Both the position numbers and the translations under genes were made by a program. From Shewanella sp. CG12_big_fil_rev_8_21_14_0_65_47_15 (GTDB lineage Bacteria > Pseudomonadota > Gammaproteobacteria > Enterobacterales > Shewanellaceae), in NCBI RefSeq assembly GCF_002783505.1, contig NZ_PFGL01000062.1:1-64000 (forward strand): DNA of 64,000 bases, read 5' to 3'. Within the stretch, counting starts at the first letter, position 1. The number at the start of each line of letters is the position of its first letter. The notes beneath the pieces were generated by a model. That model was not told where the DNA came from. It ran no database searches and saw only the letters and a program-made list of their open reading frames with translations. Positions 55,254-64,000 of the stretch are shown in pieces.

Positions 55254-56582
55254 ATGAGTCATTTTAGCAAGATAGCTTGGACTGAAGGAACGTTTCTACG
55301 TCCACAACACTTTCAGCAGCAAGAACGTTACTTTTCTAATGTGCAGCAAAAGTGCAATGCGATGCTGTCACTTTTCCCTTGGGGAGTCTCAGAATTAGAA
55401 ATTGATGACAAAGCAACAAAATTTTCTCAGTTTGGTATTACTTCATTACAGGGAATTTTACCTGATGGAACATTGCTTGAGTTGCCAATGAATGACTTAA
55501 TACCATCTGTTATTGAGATACCTAAATCGTGCCGTGAGCAACAGGTATTTCTTTGTCTGGCCTTCGAGAAGGTGAATAGCGTTGATATTGCAACCGCAGA
55601 TAGTACAACAATAACTCGCTATCAATTTTCAGACCAATTGGTTTCGGATAACACATTATCAGAAGAAAGTGCAGAGCTACTACAGGTTGCGCAGTTGCGT
55701 TTATTGCTGAAGCTCGAGAGTGAAGACCGCGGTGGTTATATTGCAATGCCAATTGCAAAAATAAAAGAGGTTAGCGAGCACGGTGAAATTAAATTGGATA
55801 AGAAATTTATTCCACCAACGATTAACATTCAACGCAATGGTGAATTAAAAGGATTTATTCAGGAGACGTTAGGCATGTTGAGACAACGTGCTGAAGCGCT
55901 GGCCGCTCGAATCTCAAGGGGGCAAGGAAACGCCAACTCGATAGCCGATTTTTTAATGCTACAGGTGCTTAATCGATATGAGCCGATTTTTCAGCATATA
56001 AAGCAAAGTGATGGACAGCATCCAGAATACCTTTATCAACATGCTATAACCATGCTTGGAGAATTGGCGACTTTTACCAGCCGAGATAAGCGTGCACCTG
56101 AATTCCCGCAGTATAACCATACTGATTTGGCCACAGTATTTGGCAACTTATCGGTGATATTAAACCAAACGTTAAGTGTTGTATTAGAACAAACAGCCAT
56201 TGCGTTACCAATTGAACAGGCTAAGTTTGGCATTATGGTATCTCCATTAACGGATAAAACTCTGTTGGAGTATGCGCAGTTTGTATTGGCCGTTAGTGCA
56301 GATTTACCCGCTGATGATGTGCGTAAACACTTGCCGGCAAGATTAAAAATTGGACCCGTTGAACATATTAGAGAACTGGTCAATAACCAATTACCTGGCA
56401 TTGCTGTTACAGGATTACCGGTGGCGCCAAGACAAGTACCTTATCATGCTGGTTTCCATTACTTTCAGTTAGATAAGAGCGGAATTTATTGGGAAAAACT
56501 CAGTAATAGTGGCGGTATTGCTTTGCATCTATCTGGTAATTATCCGGGATTAAAGCTGGAATTGTGGGCGATTAAATCTTGA
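55254..56582 (+). CDS. tssK: T6SS baseplate protein TssK
   Basis: Connects the baseplate to the membrane complex. The 442 residues begin SKIAWTEGTFLRPQHFQQQERY, the hallmark N terminus of TssK, which folds like a phage receptor-binding-protein shoulder. The C terminus (LPVAPRQVPYHAGFHYFQLDKSG, ending LKLELWAIKS) is also typical. Length is normal. Confidence 0.96.
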   Translation: MSHFSKIAWTEGTFLRPQHFQQQERYFSNVQQKCNAMLSLFPWGVSELEIDDKATKFSQFGITSLQGILPDGTLLELPMNDLIPSVIEIPKSCREQQVFLCLAFEKVNSVDIATADSTTITRYQFSDQLVSDNTLSEESAELLQVAQLRLLLKLESEDRGGYIAMPIAKIKEVSEHGEIKLDKKFIPPTINIQRNGELKGFIQETLGMLRQRAEALAARISRGQGNANSIADFLMLQVLNRYEPIFQHIKQSDGQHPEYLYQHAITMLGELATFTSRDKRAPEFPQYNHTDLATVFGNLSVILNQTLSVVLEQTAIALPIEQAKFGIMVSPLTDKTLLEYAQFVLAVSADLPADDVRKHLPARLKIGPVEHIRELVNNQLPGIAVTGLPVAPRQVPYHAGFHYFQLDKSGIYWEKLSNSGGIALHLSGNYPGLKLELWAIKS

Positions 56583-56621
56583 TGATTTTGTATTTCAAGA
56601 CTCTTTACAGGGATGTATGTC

Positions 56622-57932
56622 ATGTCAGATAAGACAATAATGAAGCCTCGACCGGGAGCAAGAAAGGCTGATCCTGTTGGCACAAATGCAAGTCGTGATG
56701 ACACTAGTCATCAGAGCGATAAAACCCAAATGGCGATACCAAAGGCGCCAACATCATTTCAAAGTGGCCAATTGTACTTATCGGTGAGTGATAATGTGCT
56801 AATAGACGAGGCAGGCCTTCTGTTTTCTTTAGTCGCGCCAATCCGAAGTACGCAACAACATCAAGATGTATTAGGACTTAAGAAACACTGCATTTATTTA
56901 ATTCAGCAGTACGAATTGCAATTGAGAGCTAAGCAAATATCCTCTGAATTAATAGAGCGGGCTCGTTACTGTGTATGCAGTTTTTTGGATGAACTCGTAC
57001 TCAACACCGCCTGGGGTGAAAACAGCGATTGGGGGACCGAGAGTCTGCTTTCTACTTTTCATAACGAAACATTTGGTGGAGAGTATTTTTTTACGCTTTT
57101 AGAAAGTGCTATCGCTTCCCCAAAAGAAAATTTAATGCAGTTAGAGTTGCAATATCTTTGTCTATCTCTTGGCTTCATTGGGAAAATGAGAGTTGAAACG
57201 AATGGCTATGAAAAACTAGAACTTATAAAAGACCGTGCTTATAAGGCTATACGTAGTCAAAAAGGTGAACCACCGAGAGATTTATCACCACATTGGCATT
57301 CCGATGCAAAGAATGTTAATCATCTAGAAAATCGTATACCCCTATGGGTAATGTGCTCTTTTGTTGGCGTTTTATTACTCAGTGCATATATGTATTTAAG
57401 TTATAAACTGAATGCACAGTCTGATGCTGTCAATCGGCAGATGAATTCTTTAATTGTAGATAATACGCCACAAGCGCTTCAGGTTTCAGCCTCTACCGTG
57501 CATGAAGGCGCACGTTTGCAACAGTTACTGCAAACAGAAATTGGCATGCAATTACTCGAGGTTATTGAGTTACCGGATCGCGTGAGAATTCGGGTGGGAC
57601 TTCATCATCTTTTTACAACGGGCGGAACCGATCTCAATGAAGGGTTCCAGCCTGTTATTGTGAAAATAGCTAGGGCCCTAGAAGGGACGAAAGGCCGTAT
57701 TTTAGTGAATGGCTATACCGATGATCAACCCATATTTACAAGCAAATATCCATCAAATTGGCACCTTTCATTAGCAAGAGCAAATGCGATGGCAGACAGT
57801 TTAGCTGCTGGAGCAGATTTACATGGACGTTTACAGCCCGAGGGGCGAGGTGAGGCAGAACCTGTTGTACCCAATGATACCCCTGAAAATCGGGCTTTAA
57901 ATCGTCGTGTCGAAATAGACTTACTGAAATAA
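56622..57932 (+). CDS. tssL: T6SS protein TssL with C-terminal OmpA-like domain
   Basis: Inner-membrane component of the TssJLM complex. The ATG at 56622 (436 residues) is placed correctly after ACAGGG; the open frame begins at 56613, where spacing is nil. A cytoplasmic DotU/IcmH-like domain (RYCVCSFLDELVLNTAWGENSDWG) precedes a single membrane span (PLWVMCSFVGVLLLSAYMYL, near 240-260). The periplasmic OmpA/MotB-type peptidoglycan-binding domain follows (ILVNGYTDDQP, LSLARANAMADSL, ALNRRVEIDL). This is the extended form of TssL, which can grip the cell wall itself. Confidence 0.95.
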   Translation: MSDKTIMKPRPGARKADPVGTNASRDDTSHQSDKTQMAIPKAPTSFQSGQLYLSVSDNVLIDEAGLLFSLVAPIRSTQQHQDVLGLKKHCIYLIQQYELQLRAKQISSELIERARYCVCSFLDELVLNTAWGENSDWGTESLLSTFHNETFGGEYFFTLLESAIASPKENLMQLELQYLCLSLGFIGKMRVETNGYEKLELIKDRAYKAIRSQKGEPPRDLSPHWHSDAKNVNHLENRIPLWVMCSFVGVLLLSAYMYLSYKLNAQSDAVNRQMNSLIVDNTPQALQVSASTVHEGARLQQLLQTEIGMQLLEVIELPDRVRIRVGLHHLFTTGGTDLNEGFQPVIVKIARALEGTKGRILVNGYTDDQPIFTSKYPSNWHLSLARANAMADSLAAGADLHGRLQPEGRGEAEPVVPNDTPENRALNRRVEIDLLK

Positions 57933-57956
57933 GATGTATTAGCAAGGGATAGCTTA

Positions 57957-60900
57957 ATGAACTTCAAAGCAATACTTAGCATGTTACTGAGAGTAATAAA
58001 GTCGTCATTATTTATTACAGTACTCGGTTTACTCGCTTTAGCATTACTGATTTGGTTTGGTGGACCACTCGTTGCGATTGCAGGTGTAGAACCCCTTGCG
58101 ACGACGAGTGCACGACTGATCACATTATTATCAATCGCTCTGATTTGGATGATCTCTCAATTCATCAAACGCAGCCGTGAGTTAAAAACTCATAATCAAG
58201 CTGTAGAATCTCTATTAAGTAGTGACGAACAGCAACATGATGAATTAGCAAAACGCGATATCGAAATACTCACTTCGCGGATGCAGAAAGCTATCGATAT
58301 ATTGAAGAATGCACGCTTTAGCCGTGCAAGGGACATATACCAATTGCCTTGGTATATGCTTATTGGCGCACCAGGTTCAGGTAAAACGACCACACTACAA
58401 AATTCAGGTCTAGAGTTTCCGCTGATGGAGCAGTTAGGTATTGATCCTATCAGTGGTGTAGGTGGTACACGTCAATGTGATTGGTGGTTCACAAATGAAG
58501 CCGTCTTAATCGACACTGCGGGTCGATATACTACGCAAGATAGTCATGCGTCACAGGACTCAGCTGCATGGCAAGGATTTTTAGGTTTATTGCGCAAATA
58601 TCGACCTCGTAGACCGATCAATGGTGTGCTCGTATTTGTTAGTTTGTCGGATCTGATCAATCAGACTAAAACCGAGCGTAATATTCATGCTAGAGCAATT
58701 AAGCAGCGAGTACAGGAGCTTCAAAGCCAACTAGGCATGACCTTTCCTGTGTACGTTATTTTTACAAAAGCCGATTTAGTCGCGGGTTTTACTGAGTTTT
58801 TTGCAGATTTAAGTGCGGAAGAAAGAGAGCAAGTTTGGGGAGTGACATTCTCTGCAGACCAAACATGGGATGAAACGGGTGCAGTCTCTCAGTTTAATAA
58901 AGAGTTCCACGCGCTGATTAATCGTTTATATCAACGATTATTTACTTGTTTACAGCATGAAAGAGATCTTGAAAGTCGAAGTGCTATCTATGAATTTCCT
59001 CGCCAGCTTCGTTTGTTGCAGAGTGCCGCGGATGATTTTCTCAAAGAAATTTTTTCACAAAACCCTTTTGAAAAATCAACAATGTTACGCGGGGTATATA
59101 TTACAAGTGCAACGCAACAAGGTATTCCTATCGATAGGATCATGCAGCAAGTTGGAGGAAGCAGTGGCTTAGCTGAACCGCCATTAAGGCAGCAAAAAGG
59201 CGAAGGTAAAGGATATTTTATCCATCGTTTCTTTGAAAACATTCTTATCCCAGAACGTGATCTTGCGACTGTAAATCTTCGCCACAAAACTAAGAATACA
59301 TGGCTACGTCATGGTGTTACGGCGCTAACCCTGATCGCCACCACATGGATTCTATATGCTTGGTATGACAGTTATCGCTGGAATCAGCAGTTGATTGAAA
59401 ATGCCGCTCAATCAGTTGAACATTACAAAGCTGCTTCTAAATCAAACACCGATCTATTAGCATTAAATAATCAATTGAGTATTTTACGTGATATGCCTGC
59501 TGGATATGCTGGTGTTTTACCCGATGGAGAACTGAAAAATATCGGCTTATATCAAGGTGATAAATTAGGACAGTCAGCGAAGATAATTTATAGTAAAGCA
59601 TTATATTCAAGCTTACTACCTGAGTTCGTTAATGGTTTGACAAATGAAATGAGAACGAATAGCACTCATCGAGATTATTTGTATGAGACGTTAAAAACAT
59701 ATTTAATGCTTTATCACCCTGAAAAGTTTAAGAGCGAGCAAATTACTACATGGTATGAAGCATATTTGCAGAGACATTTGCCTGGTGAGGTTAACTCAGA
59801 TACAAGACGTTCCTTGCTATCTCATCTAAATGCATTAATTGTTAATGGGGCACAGCTCCAGAATTATGATGATAAAATAGTCGCTGAAACTCGAGATATA
59901 TTGCTCACTATGCCTTTGTCAGAACTGGCATATCAAAAAGTTAAGAATGAGTTAATGCAAAATAACATTCCGGACTTCAAATTATCAGATGTGTTGGGGA
60001 TGGAAAGCGCAAATGTTATTGTTCGGAAAAGTGGTGAATCATTAAAACAAGGGATACCAGGGCTTTATACATATCAAGGTTTTCATGGTGTATTCAACAT
60101 TGAGAAGCGAAGGATAATAAAAGCATTATTAGCCGATAACTGGATATATGGTGACATTAAAGCTGAAGAAGATGAAGAAGTAGAAAAAGTATTGTCAGCG
60201 CAAGTTACGGAAAAGTATTTGCGTGATTATATTAACTACTGGAAAGAGCTACTTGCAGATTTAGATATACAGAAAATTGACGATTTAGAACAAGGTCTTT
60301 ATGTGACTAAAGTCCTCGCCGGGCCTGAGCAGCCTATCCAAAGTTTGATTAAGGCTTTCCAACAAAACACAAAACTATCGTCGTTGCCTGAGTCTGCAAA
60401 CGTGGATATGACGCTTGATGTTGCCGGAAAGGTAGCCGATACAAAGTTTTCTTCACAAAAATCAAGAATTGGACGTTTGCTTCCTGACGAACTTCCTGAC
60501 TTTGGTACACAGCTGCCAGGGCATGAAGTGGAGTTAGCATTTGCACCTCTTCTTGCGATTAATAGTGCGCAAATGGAACAAATTGCACAGACGAGTCAGC
60601 AATATTATGCGTACCTAGAGCGGTTATATGCACCTAGTGGTGGTATGGCAATGCAGGCATTTGCAAATCAAAGAGAAAACAATGCGGGCGAACTAAGCGT
60701 TATGTTACGTCGATTGCGTAGTGATGTGCCATCTCCTTTTTCTGATTGGCTTGGTAATATCTCTACAGACACATCAAAACTATTTGCTAAAGGTAGTCGA
60801 CAACACATCAACGATGCTTGGAAAAGTAATGTTGTTTCAGAATATCAAAAAGCGATCCATGGGCGTTATCCTCTTGATAGGCATAGTTCTGTTGATATTA

Positions 60901-61493
60901 AGCTCCGGGATTTCGAACGTTTCTTCGGATATGGAGGCGTATTAGAGCAATTTTTCATCGATTATTTGAGCCCATTTGCCAATACGAACCTCGAACAATG
61001 GCGCTTTAAGCAGAATATTGGTGTGAGTGATAGAGTGTTGAAAACTTTTCAAGCGGCGCAAAACATTCGAACAATGTATTTCGAGCCCGGTTCTCAAAAG
61101 TTAAAAATTGGTTTTAGATTAAAGCCAATTTACTTGGATAAGCATATTACACACTTACTCGTTGAACTTGATGGGCAGGAGTTATCTTATAGGCATGGAC
61201 CAACGCGTATGACGCAGTTTTTTTGGCCCGGCGATAGAAATCGATTACAGACTCGACTCGTTTTTACTCCTGCTAACTCAGGTTTACTATCAAGTAATAC
61301 CTTTAAAGGTGAGTGGTCATGGTTCAGATTATTGGATGAACTGGTGAAGGAGCGTCCTGAAACTAAAGACGATGGGATTCTTTACTTATCTGTCCAAGGA
61401 AATAAGGCTAGAGTCGAACTAGTGCCAGATAGTGTCGATAATCCATTTTTAAGTGGTGCATTGGAGGCATTTAAATGTCCGAACAACCTTTGA
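57957..61493 (+). CDS. tssM: T6SS inner-membrane protein TssM (IcmF)
   Basis: The scaffold of the T6SS envelope channel, 1178 residues, of normal length. Two N-terminal membrane spans (about 15-35 and 52-68) precede a cytoplasmic GTPase-like domain with Walker A GAPGSGKT at 137-144. A third span lies near 455-470 (HGVTALTLIATTWILYAWY), followed by the large periplasmic IcmF/DUF1215-type part. The C-terminal beta domain (MTQFFWPGDRNRLQTRL, FKGEWSWFRLLDE) contacts TssJ. Its last 19 bases overlap tagF. Confidence 0.96.
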   Translation: MNFKAILSMLLRVIKSSLFITVLGLLALALLIWFGGPLVAIAGVEPLATTSARLITLLSIALIWMISQFIKRSRELKTHNQAVESLLSSDEQQHDELAKRDIEILTSRMQKAIDILKNARFSRARDIYQLPWYMLIGAPGSGKTTTLQNSGLEFPLMEQLGIDPISGVGGTRQCDWWFTNEAVLIDTAGRYTTQDSHASQDSAAWQGFLGLLRKYRPRRPINGVLVFVSLSDLINQTKTERNIHARAIKQRVQELQSQLGMTFPVYVIFTKADLVAGFTEFFADLSAEEREQVWGVTFSADQTWDETGAVSQFNKEFHALINRLYQRLFTCLQHERDLESRSAIYEFPRQLRLLQSAADDFLKEIFSQNPFEKSTMLRGVYITSATQQGIPIDRIMQQVGGSSGLAEPPLRQQKGEGKGYFIHRFFENILIPERDLATVNLRHKTKNTWLRHGVTALTLIATTWILYAWYDSYRWNQQLIENAAQSVEHYKAASKSNTDLLALNNQLSILRDMPAGYAGVLPDGELKNIGLYQGDKLGQSAKIIYSKALYSSLLPEFVNGLTNEMRTNSTHRDYLYETLKTYLMLYHPEKFKSEQITTWYEAYLQRHLPGEVNSDTRRSLLSHLNALIVNGAQLQNYDDKIVAETRDILLTMPLSELAYQKVKNELMQNNIPDFKLSDVLGMESANVIVRKSGESLKQGIPGLYTYQGFHGVFNIEKRRIIKALLADNWIYGDIKAEEDEEVEKVLSAQVTEKYLRDYINYWKELLADLDIQKIDDLEQGLYVTKVLAGPEQPIQSLIKAFQQNTKLSSLPESANVDMTLDVAGKVADTKFSSQKSRIGRLLPDELPDFGTQLPGHEVELAFAPLLAINSAQMEQIAQTSQQYYAYLERLYAPSGGMAMQAFANQRENNAGELSVMLRRLRSDVPSPFSDWLGNISTDTSKLFAKGSRQHINDAWKSNVVSEYQKAIHGRYPLDRHSSVDIKLRDFERFFGYGGVLEQFFIDYLSPFANTNLEQWRFKQNIGVSDRVLKTFQAAQNIRTMYFEPGSQKLKIGFRLKPIYLDKHITHLLVELDGQELSYRHGPTRMTQFFWPGDRNRLQTRLVFTPANSGLLSSNTFKGEWSWFRLLDELVKERPETKDDGILYLSVQGNKARVELVPDSVDNPFLSGALEAFKCPNNL

Positions 61494-62191
61494 GACCACA
61501 ATTAGGTATATATGGGAAAATTCCAAGCCACGGTGATTTTATTACTCAAAATTTACCGACAGATTTTATCAATGGATGGAATGAGTGGTTACAAGCTGTA
61601 ATGGCGGTAAGTCGTGAGCAGCTTGGAGAGTCGTGGCTGCCTACGTATCTAACAAGCCCGATTTGGCACTTTGCTCTTTCTGCAAATGTTTGTGGTGAGT
61701 CTCCAATTATAGGCACTGTTATTCCGAGTGTTGATGCAGTTGGGCGAAACTTTCCATTTACATTAGCGGCAGCTATTGATATCTCGCCAGCTCAAGCATG
61801 GGAGCAAAAGAGTTGGTTTTTTGAATTAGAACACCGAATTTTGCAAAGTTTAGACGATGATTTTAATTTAACGGCATGGATTAAAGAATTACAGGAAAAT
61901 GAGATCCCATGGACGCCAGTGAATAAAATAAGTACATCAGGTAGTACTGGGGAAAATATAAAACAACCATGGGTGATAGAGTCAAATAAAGACATATCAT
62001 TTTTAGATTTATTACACCAGAGTTATGTACAGCAGTTTGGTCGATACTGTCTTTGGTGGACAGCAGGATCAGAACAGATTGAGCCTTGTATGCTTGTCAC
62101 TTCTGGTTTACCCCAAATTAGTCAATTTGCGGGAATGATCGCTGGAAATTGGGCGAAATGGAATTGGCAACTTAAGACCATTAGGTCTTAG
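61475..62191 (+). CDS. tagF: T6SS post-translational regulator TagF
   Basis: A 238-residue protein of the TagF/SciT family, known elsewhere as a repressor of T6SS assembly through binding Fha. The family signatures GIYGKIPSHGDFITQNLP, SPIWHFALSANVCG and SVDAVGRNFPFTLAAA are present, along with the late RYCLWWTAGSEQ. It overlaps tssM and is followed by pppA, a common pairing (the two are fused in some species). Confidence 0.94.
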   Translation: MSEQPLRPQLGIYGKIPSHGDFITQNLPTDFINGWNEWLQAVMAVSREQLGESWLPTYLTSPIWHFALSANVCGESPIIGTVIPSVDAVGRNFPFTLAAAIDISPAQAWEQKSWFFELEHRILQSLDDDFNLTAWIKELQENEIPWTPVNKISTSGSTGENIKQPWVIESNKDISFLDLLHQSYVQQFGRYCLWWTAGSEQIEPCMLVTSGLPQISQFAGMIAGNWAKWNWQLKTIRS

Positions 62192-62205
62192 TACTGGATG
62201 TAATT

Positions 62206-62973
62206 ATGCAATTTTTATCTGATGCACAAACACATAAGGGACTTGTTCGCAAAATTAATGAAGATGCCTACTTGTCATTACCGGAATTTGGTTTATGGGC
62301 TGTTGCTGATGGTATGGGAGGACATGCTGCTGGTGATATAGCAAGTCAATTGGTTATGGATGTATTAACTCAGACTGCATTGAAACATAAAGAAAGTATT
62401 AGCGCTGAAATCATCGTTCAAGCTTTGTATGATGCAAATCGTGCGGTGTGCGATTTTAGCGAAGATACATTAGAGGGTAATACTGCTGGTACCACTGTTG
62501 TTGTGCTTTTTATAAGTAAAGATACCTATCACGTGTTTTGGGCCGGCGATAGTCGATGCTACCTGTTACGTTCTGCTAATCTCATTCAGCTTAGTAGCGA
62601 TCATAGTCAAGTTAATGACATGATTTTACAGGGATTAATTTCTGAGAATGATGCGGAGAATCATGAGCTTTCAAATGTCATCACGCGGGCAATCGGTGTT
62701 GATGCCGATATAGAGGTTGACTATATATTTGGTCGTTGCAGTCCCGGAGATATATATCTTTTATGTACCGATGGATTGAATAAAGAAATTCCTGATAGAG
62801 AAATTGGTGATTACCTACTCAATAACAATGTGTATGAAGCTAACAGAGCGCTACTCCATTCAACCTTGGTTTCTGGTGCGAAGGATAATGTTACGAGCAT
62901 TCTAGTGAGTATATTTGATTCTAATTTAGATTATGAATGTGCCAAAACGATCCCGCTATATTCTAAGCGTTGA
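62206..62973 (+). CDS. pppA: T6SS-associated PP2C-type phosphatase PppA
   Basis: Metal-dependent Ser/Thr phosphatase that reverses PpkA action on Fha. The 255 residues show the PP2C motifs RKINEDAYL, VADGMGGHAAG, WAGDSRCYLL, LCTDGLNKEI and GAKDNVTSILV, which hold the metal-binding aspartates. No membrane segment was seen. It lies 14 bases after tagF and 46 bases before tssA. Confidence 0.95.
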   Translation: MQFLSDAQTHKGLVRKINEDAYLSLPEFGLWAVADGMGGHAAGDIASQLVMDVLTQTALKHKESISAEIIVQALYDANRAVCDFSEDTLEGNTAGTTVVVLFISKDTYHVFWAGDSRCYLLRSANLIQLSSDHSQVNDMILQGLISENDAENHELSNVITRAIGVDADIEVDYIFGRCSPGDIYLLCTDGLNKEIPDREIGDYLLNNNVYEANRALLHSTLVSGAKDNVTSILVSIFDSNLDYECAKTIPLYSKR

Positions 62974-63019
62974 ACTCTGACTTTTGGCTTTTTTCGCAAC
63001 TGATATGGAATAATGAACA

Positions 63020-64000
63020 ATGGACTATGACGATATAATTGATTTCTCATTACTAATAAAAGATGTTAATGAGTCGGCTCCTTCAGGAGTCGATCCTCGC
63101 ACAGATATATCTCCAAGTTCTCAGTATTATCGATTAAAAGATATTCGTAGCAATGCTAGAGCGAATGAACGGAAGCTGCTGGTAGAAGAAGATGACTTTC
63201 AGTCTTTAGTTGGAGATTGGCGACCGATTATTGATGAGATACCAAATGCCCTTGTGCACGAGGTAAAGGATCTAGAGTTTGCTGCTTGGTTAATTGAAGC
63301 ATTGTGTCGAGTTTATGGCTTCAGAGGGCTTGCCATTGGCTTTAAAACTGCACACCTTATCATAGAGAATTTTTGGGATAGTTTATATCCTAGTCCCGAT
63401 GATGACGATATTGAATTTCGCATTGCATCATTAATTGGACTTAATGGCTACGATGGTGATGGCGCATTAATTACACCAATTATGAGTATTCCGATTACTC
63501 AAGATACCAGCTCTGGATGTTATGCTACTTGGCAATATATTCGAGCATTAGATCTGTCTAGAGAAAATGAGGATAAACAGCGGAAAAAAACAGATAATGG
63601 TGTTATAAGTGTCGAGCAAATTAATAGAGCTGTTTCTGAATCCTCAAAAGAATTCTATGGGGACTTAGTTGAGCAATTGAATAGTGCTATTGATGAATTT
63701 GAACAGTTATCAAAAAATATGGATAGGGTTATGGGACAACCACAACCTACCACAGCTATTAGCAAAGCATTACAGAAATGTCTTGATTCAGTTAAATATC
63801 TTGCGGCCGATAAATTAGCAGTTATTAGTGTTGAAATTGACGATGGCATTGGTATTAATTTTGATGACGAAACGCAGACAATCGGTGCTGTCGGTAATCA
63901 GCTACAAACACGGCAACAAGTTATTAGAAGCTTACAACAGGCTGCAGAATTTTTTAGAAAAACTGAACCTCATTCGCCTATGTCTTATTCGCTAGAGCAA
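63020..64000 (+). CDS. tssA: T6SS protein TssA, N-terminal part (runs off the window)
   Basis: Caps and primes T6SS sheath assembly. A continuous frame of 327 codons starts at the ATG at 63020 (GGA ten bases upstream) and stays open to the last base. The N-terminal ImpA domain is clear: SAPSGVDPRTDISPSSQYYRLKD and ENFWDSLYPSPDDDDIEFR. The fragment ends at TEPHSPMSYSLEQ, just entering the middle region. The C terminus, which defines the TssA class, is outside the window. Confidence 0.92.
   Translation, partial: MDYDDIIDFSLLIKDVNESAPSGVDPRTDISPSSQYYRLKDIRSNARANERKLLVEEDDFQSLVGDWRPIIDEIPNALVHEVKDLEFAAWLIEALCRVYGFRGLAIGFKTAHLIIENFWDSLYPSPDDDDIEFRIASLIGLNGYDGDGALITPIMSIPITQDTSSGCYATWQYIRALDLSRENEDKQRKKTDNGVISVEQINRAVSESSKEFYGDLVEQLNSAIDEFEQLSKNMDRVMGQPQPTTAISKALQKCLDSVKYLAADKLAVISVEIDDGIGINFDDETQTIGAVGNQLQTRQQVIRSLQQAAEFFRKTEPHSPMSYSLEQ

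Overview
The window is a gammaproteobacterial chromosome segment and almost certainly comes from Shewanella. The pheS-pheT-ihfA run, the single periplasmic [NiFe] hydrogenase locus with its hyp genes on the same strand, rplY, opgGH and the maltodextrin pair all read like that genus, and the housekeeping proteins closely follow their E. coli counterparts. No rRNA, tRNA, CRISPR array, intact insertion sequence or phage gene was seen.

Layout. 1-632 is noncoding but rich in hairpins. 633-2654 is a YoaA/DinG-type Fe-S helicase, convergent with a methyl-accepting chemotaxis protein. 4745-8430 holds pheS, pheT and ihfA, followed by the lipid A acyltransferase lpxM (8535-9473). 9647-21848 is one minus-strand hydrogenase block, transcribed hyaA-hyaB-hyaC-hyaD-(HypF-like gene)-hypF-hypB-hypC-hypD-hypE-hypA. 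A perfect FNR-type site and a correctly spaced -10 element lie just upstream of hyaA. The enzyme is the standard type: the two extra proximal-cluster cysteines of O2-tolerant hydrogenases are absent.

22196-27584 is a six-gene plus-strand run: periplasmic thioredoxin, DUF4266 lipoprotein, DUF3570 beta-barrel-like protein, ApbE FMN transferase, response regulator and histidine kinase. The DUF3570 protein carries a D-x-x-T-G-A-S segment that looks like an ApbE flavinylation motif, so the run may encode an uncharacterised envelope flavin/thiol redox system. Cell-envelope genes follow: opgG-opgH (osmoregulated glucans), an L,D-transpeptidase next to its functional opposite MepK, rplY, tamA-tamB, a secreted isoaspartyl peptidase, and an MFS sugar transporter with a GH15 glucoamylase lipoprotein.

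47.2-64 kb is a type VI secretion region. The plus strand carries fha-tssJ-tssK-tssL-tssM-tagF-pppA-tssA (tssA runs off the end). Divergently, the kinase ppkA is followed by a putative PD-(D/E)XK nuclease effector, a candidate immunity gene, and a scrapyard of duplicated immunity 3' ends, cut-off toxin tips and two unrecognised GC-rich genes. PpkA, Fha, PppA and TagF together point to post-translational control of this T6SS. The T6SS genes are visibly more A+T-rich than the housekeeping genes.

The strongest leads for new biology are the DUF3570/ApbE module (22.2-27.6 kb) and the effector/immunity cassette region (47.2-50.8 kb). Start sites were corrected in many genes where a better ribosome binding site or family length supports a downstream start. 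All family names rest on motif recognition by eye; no database search was run.
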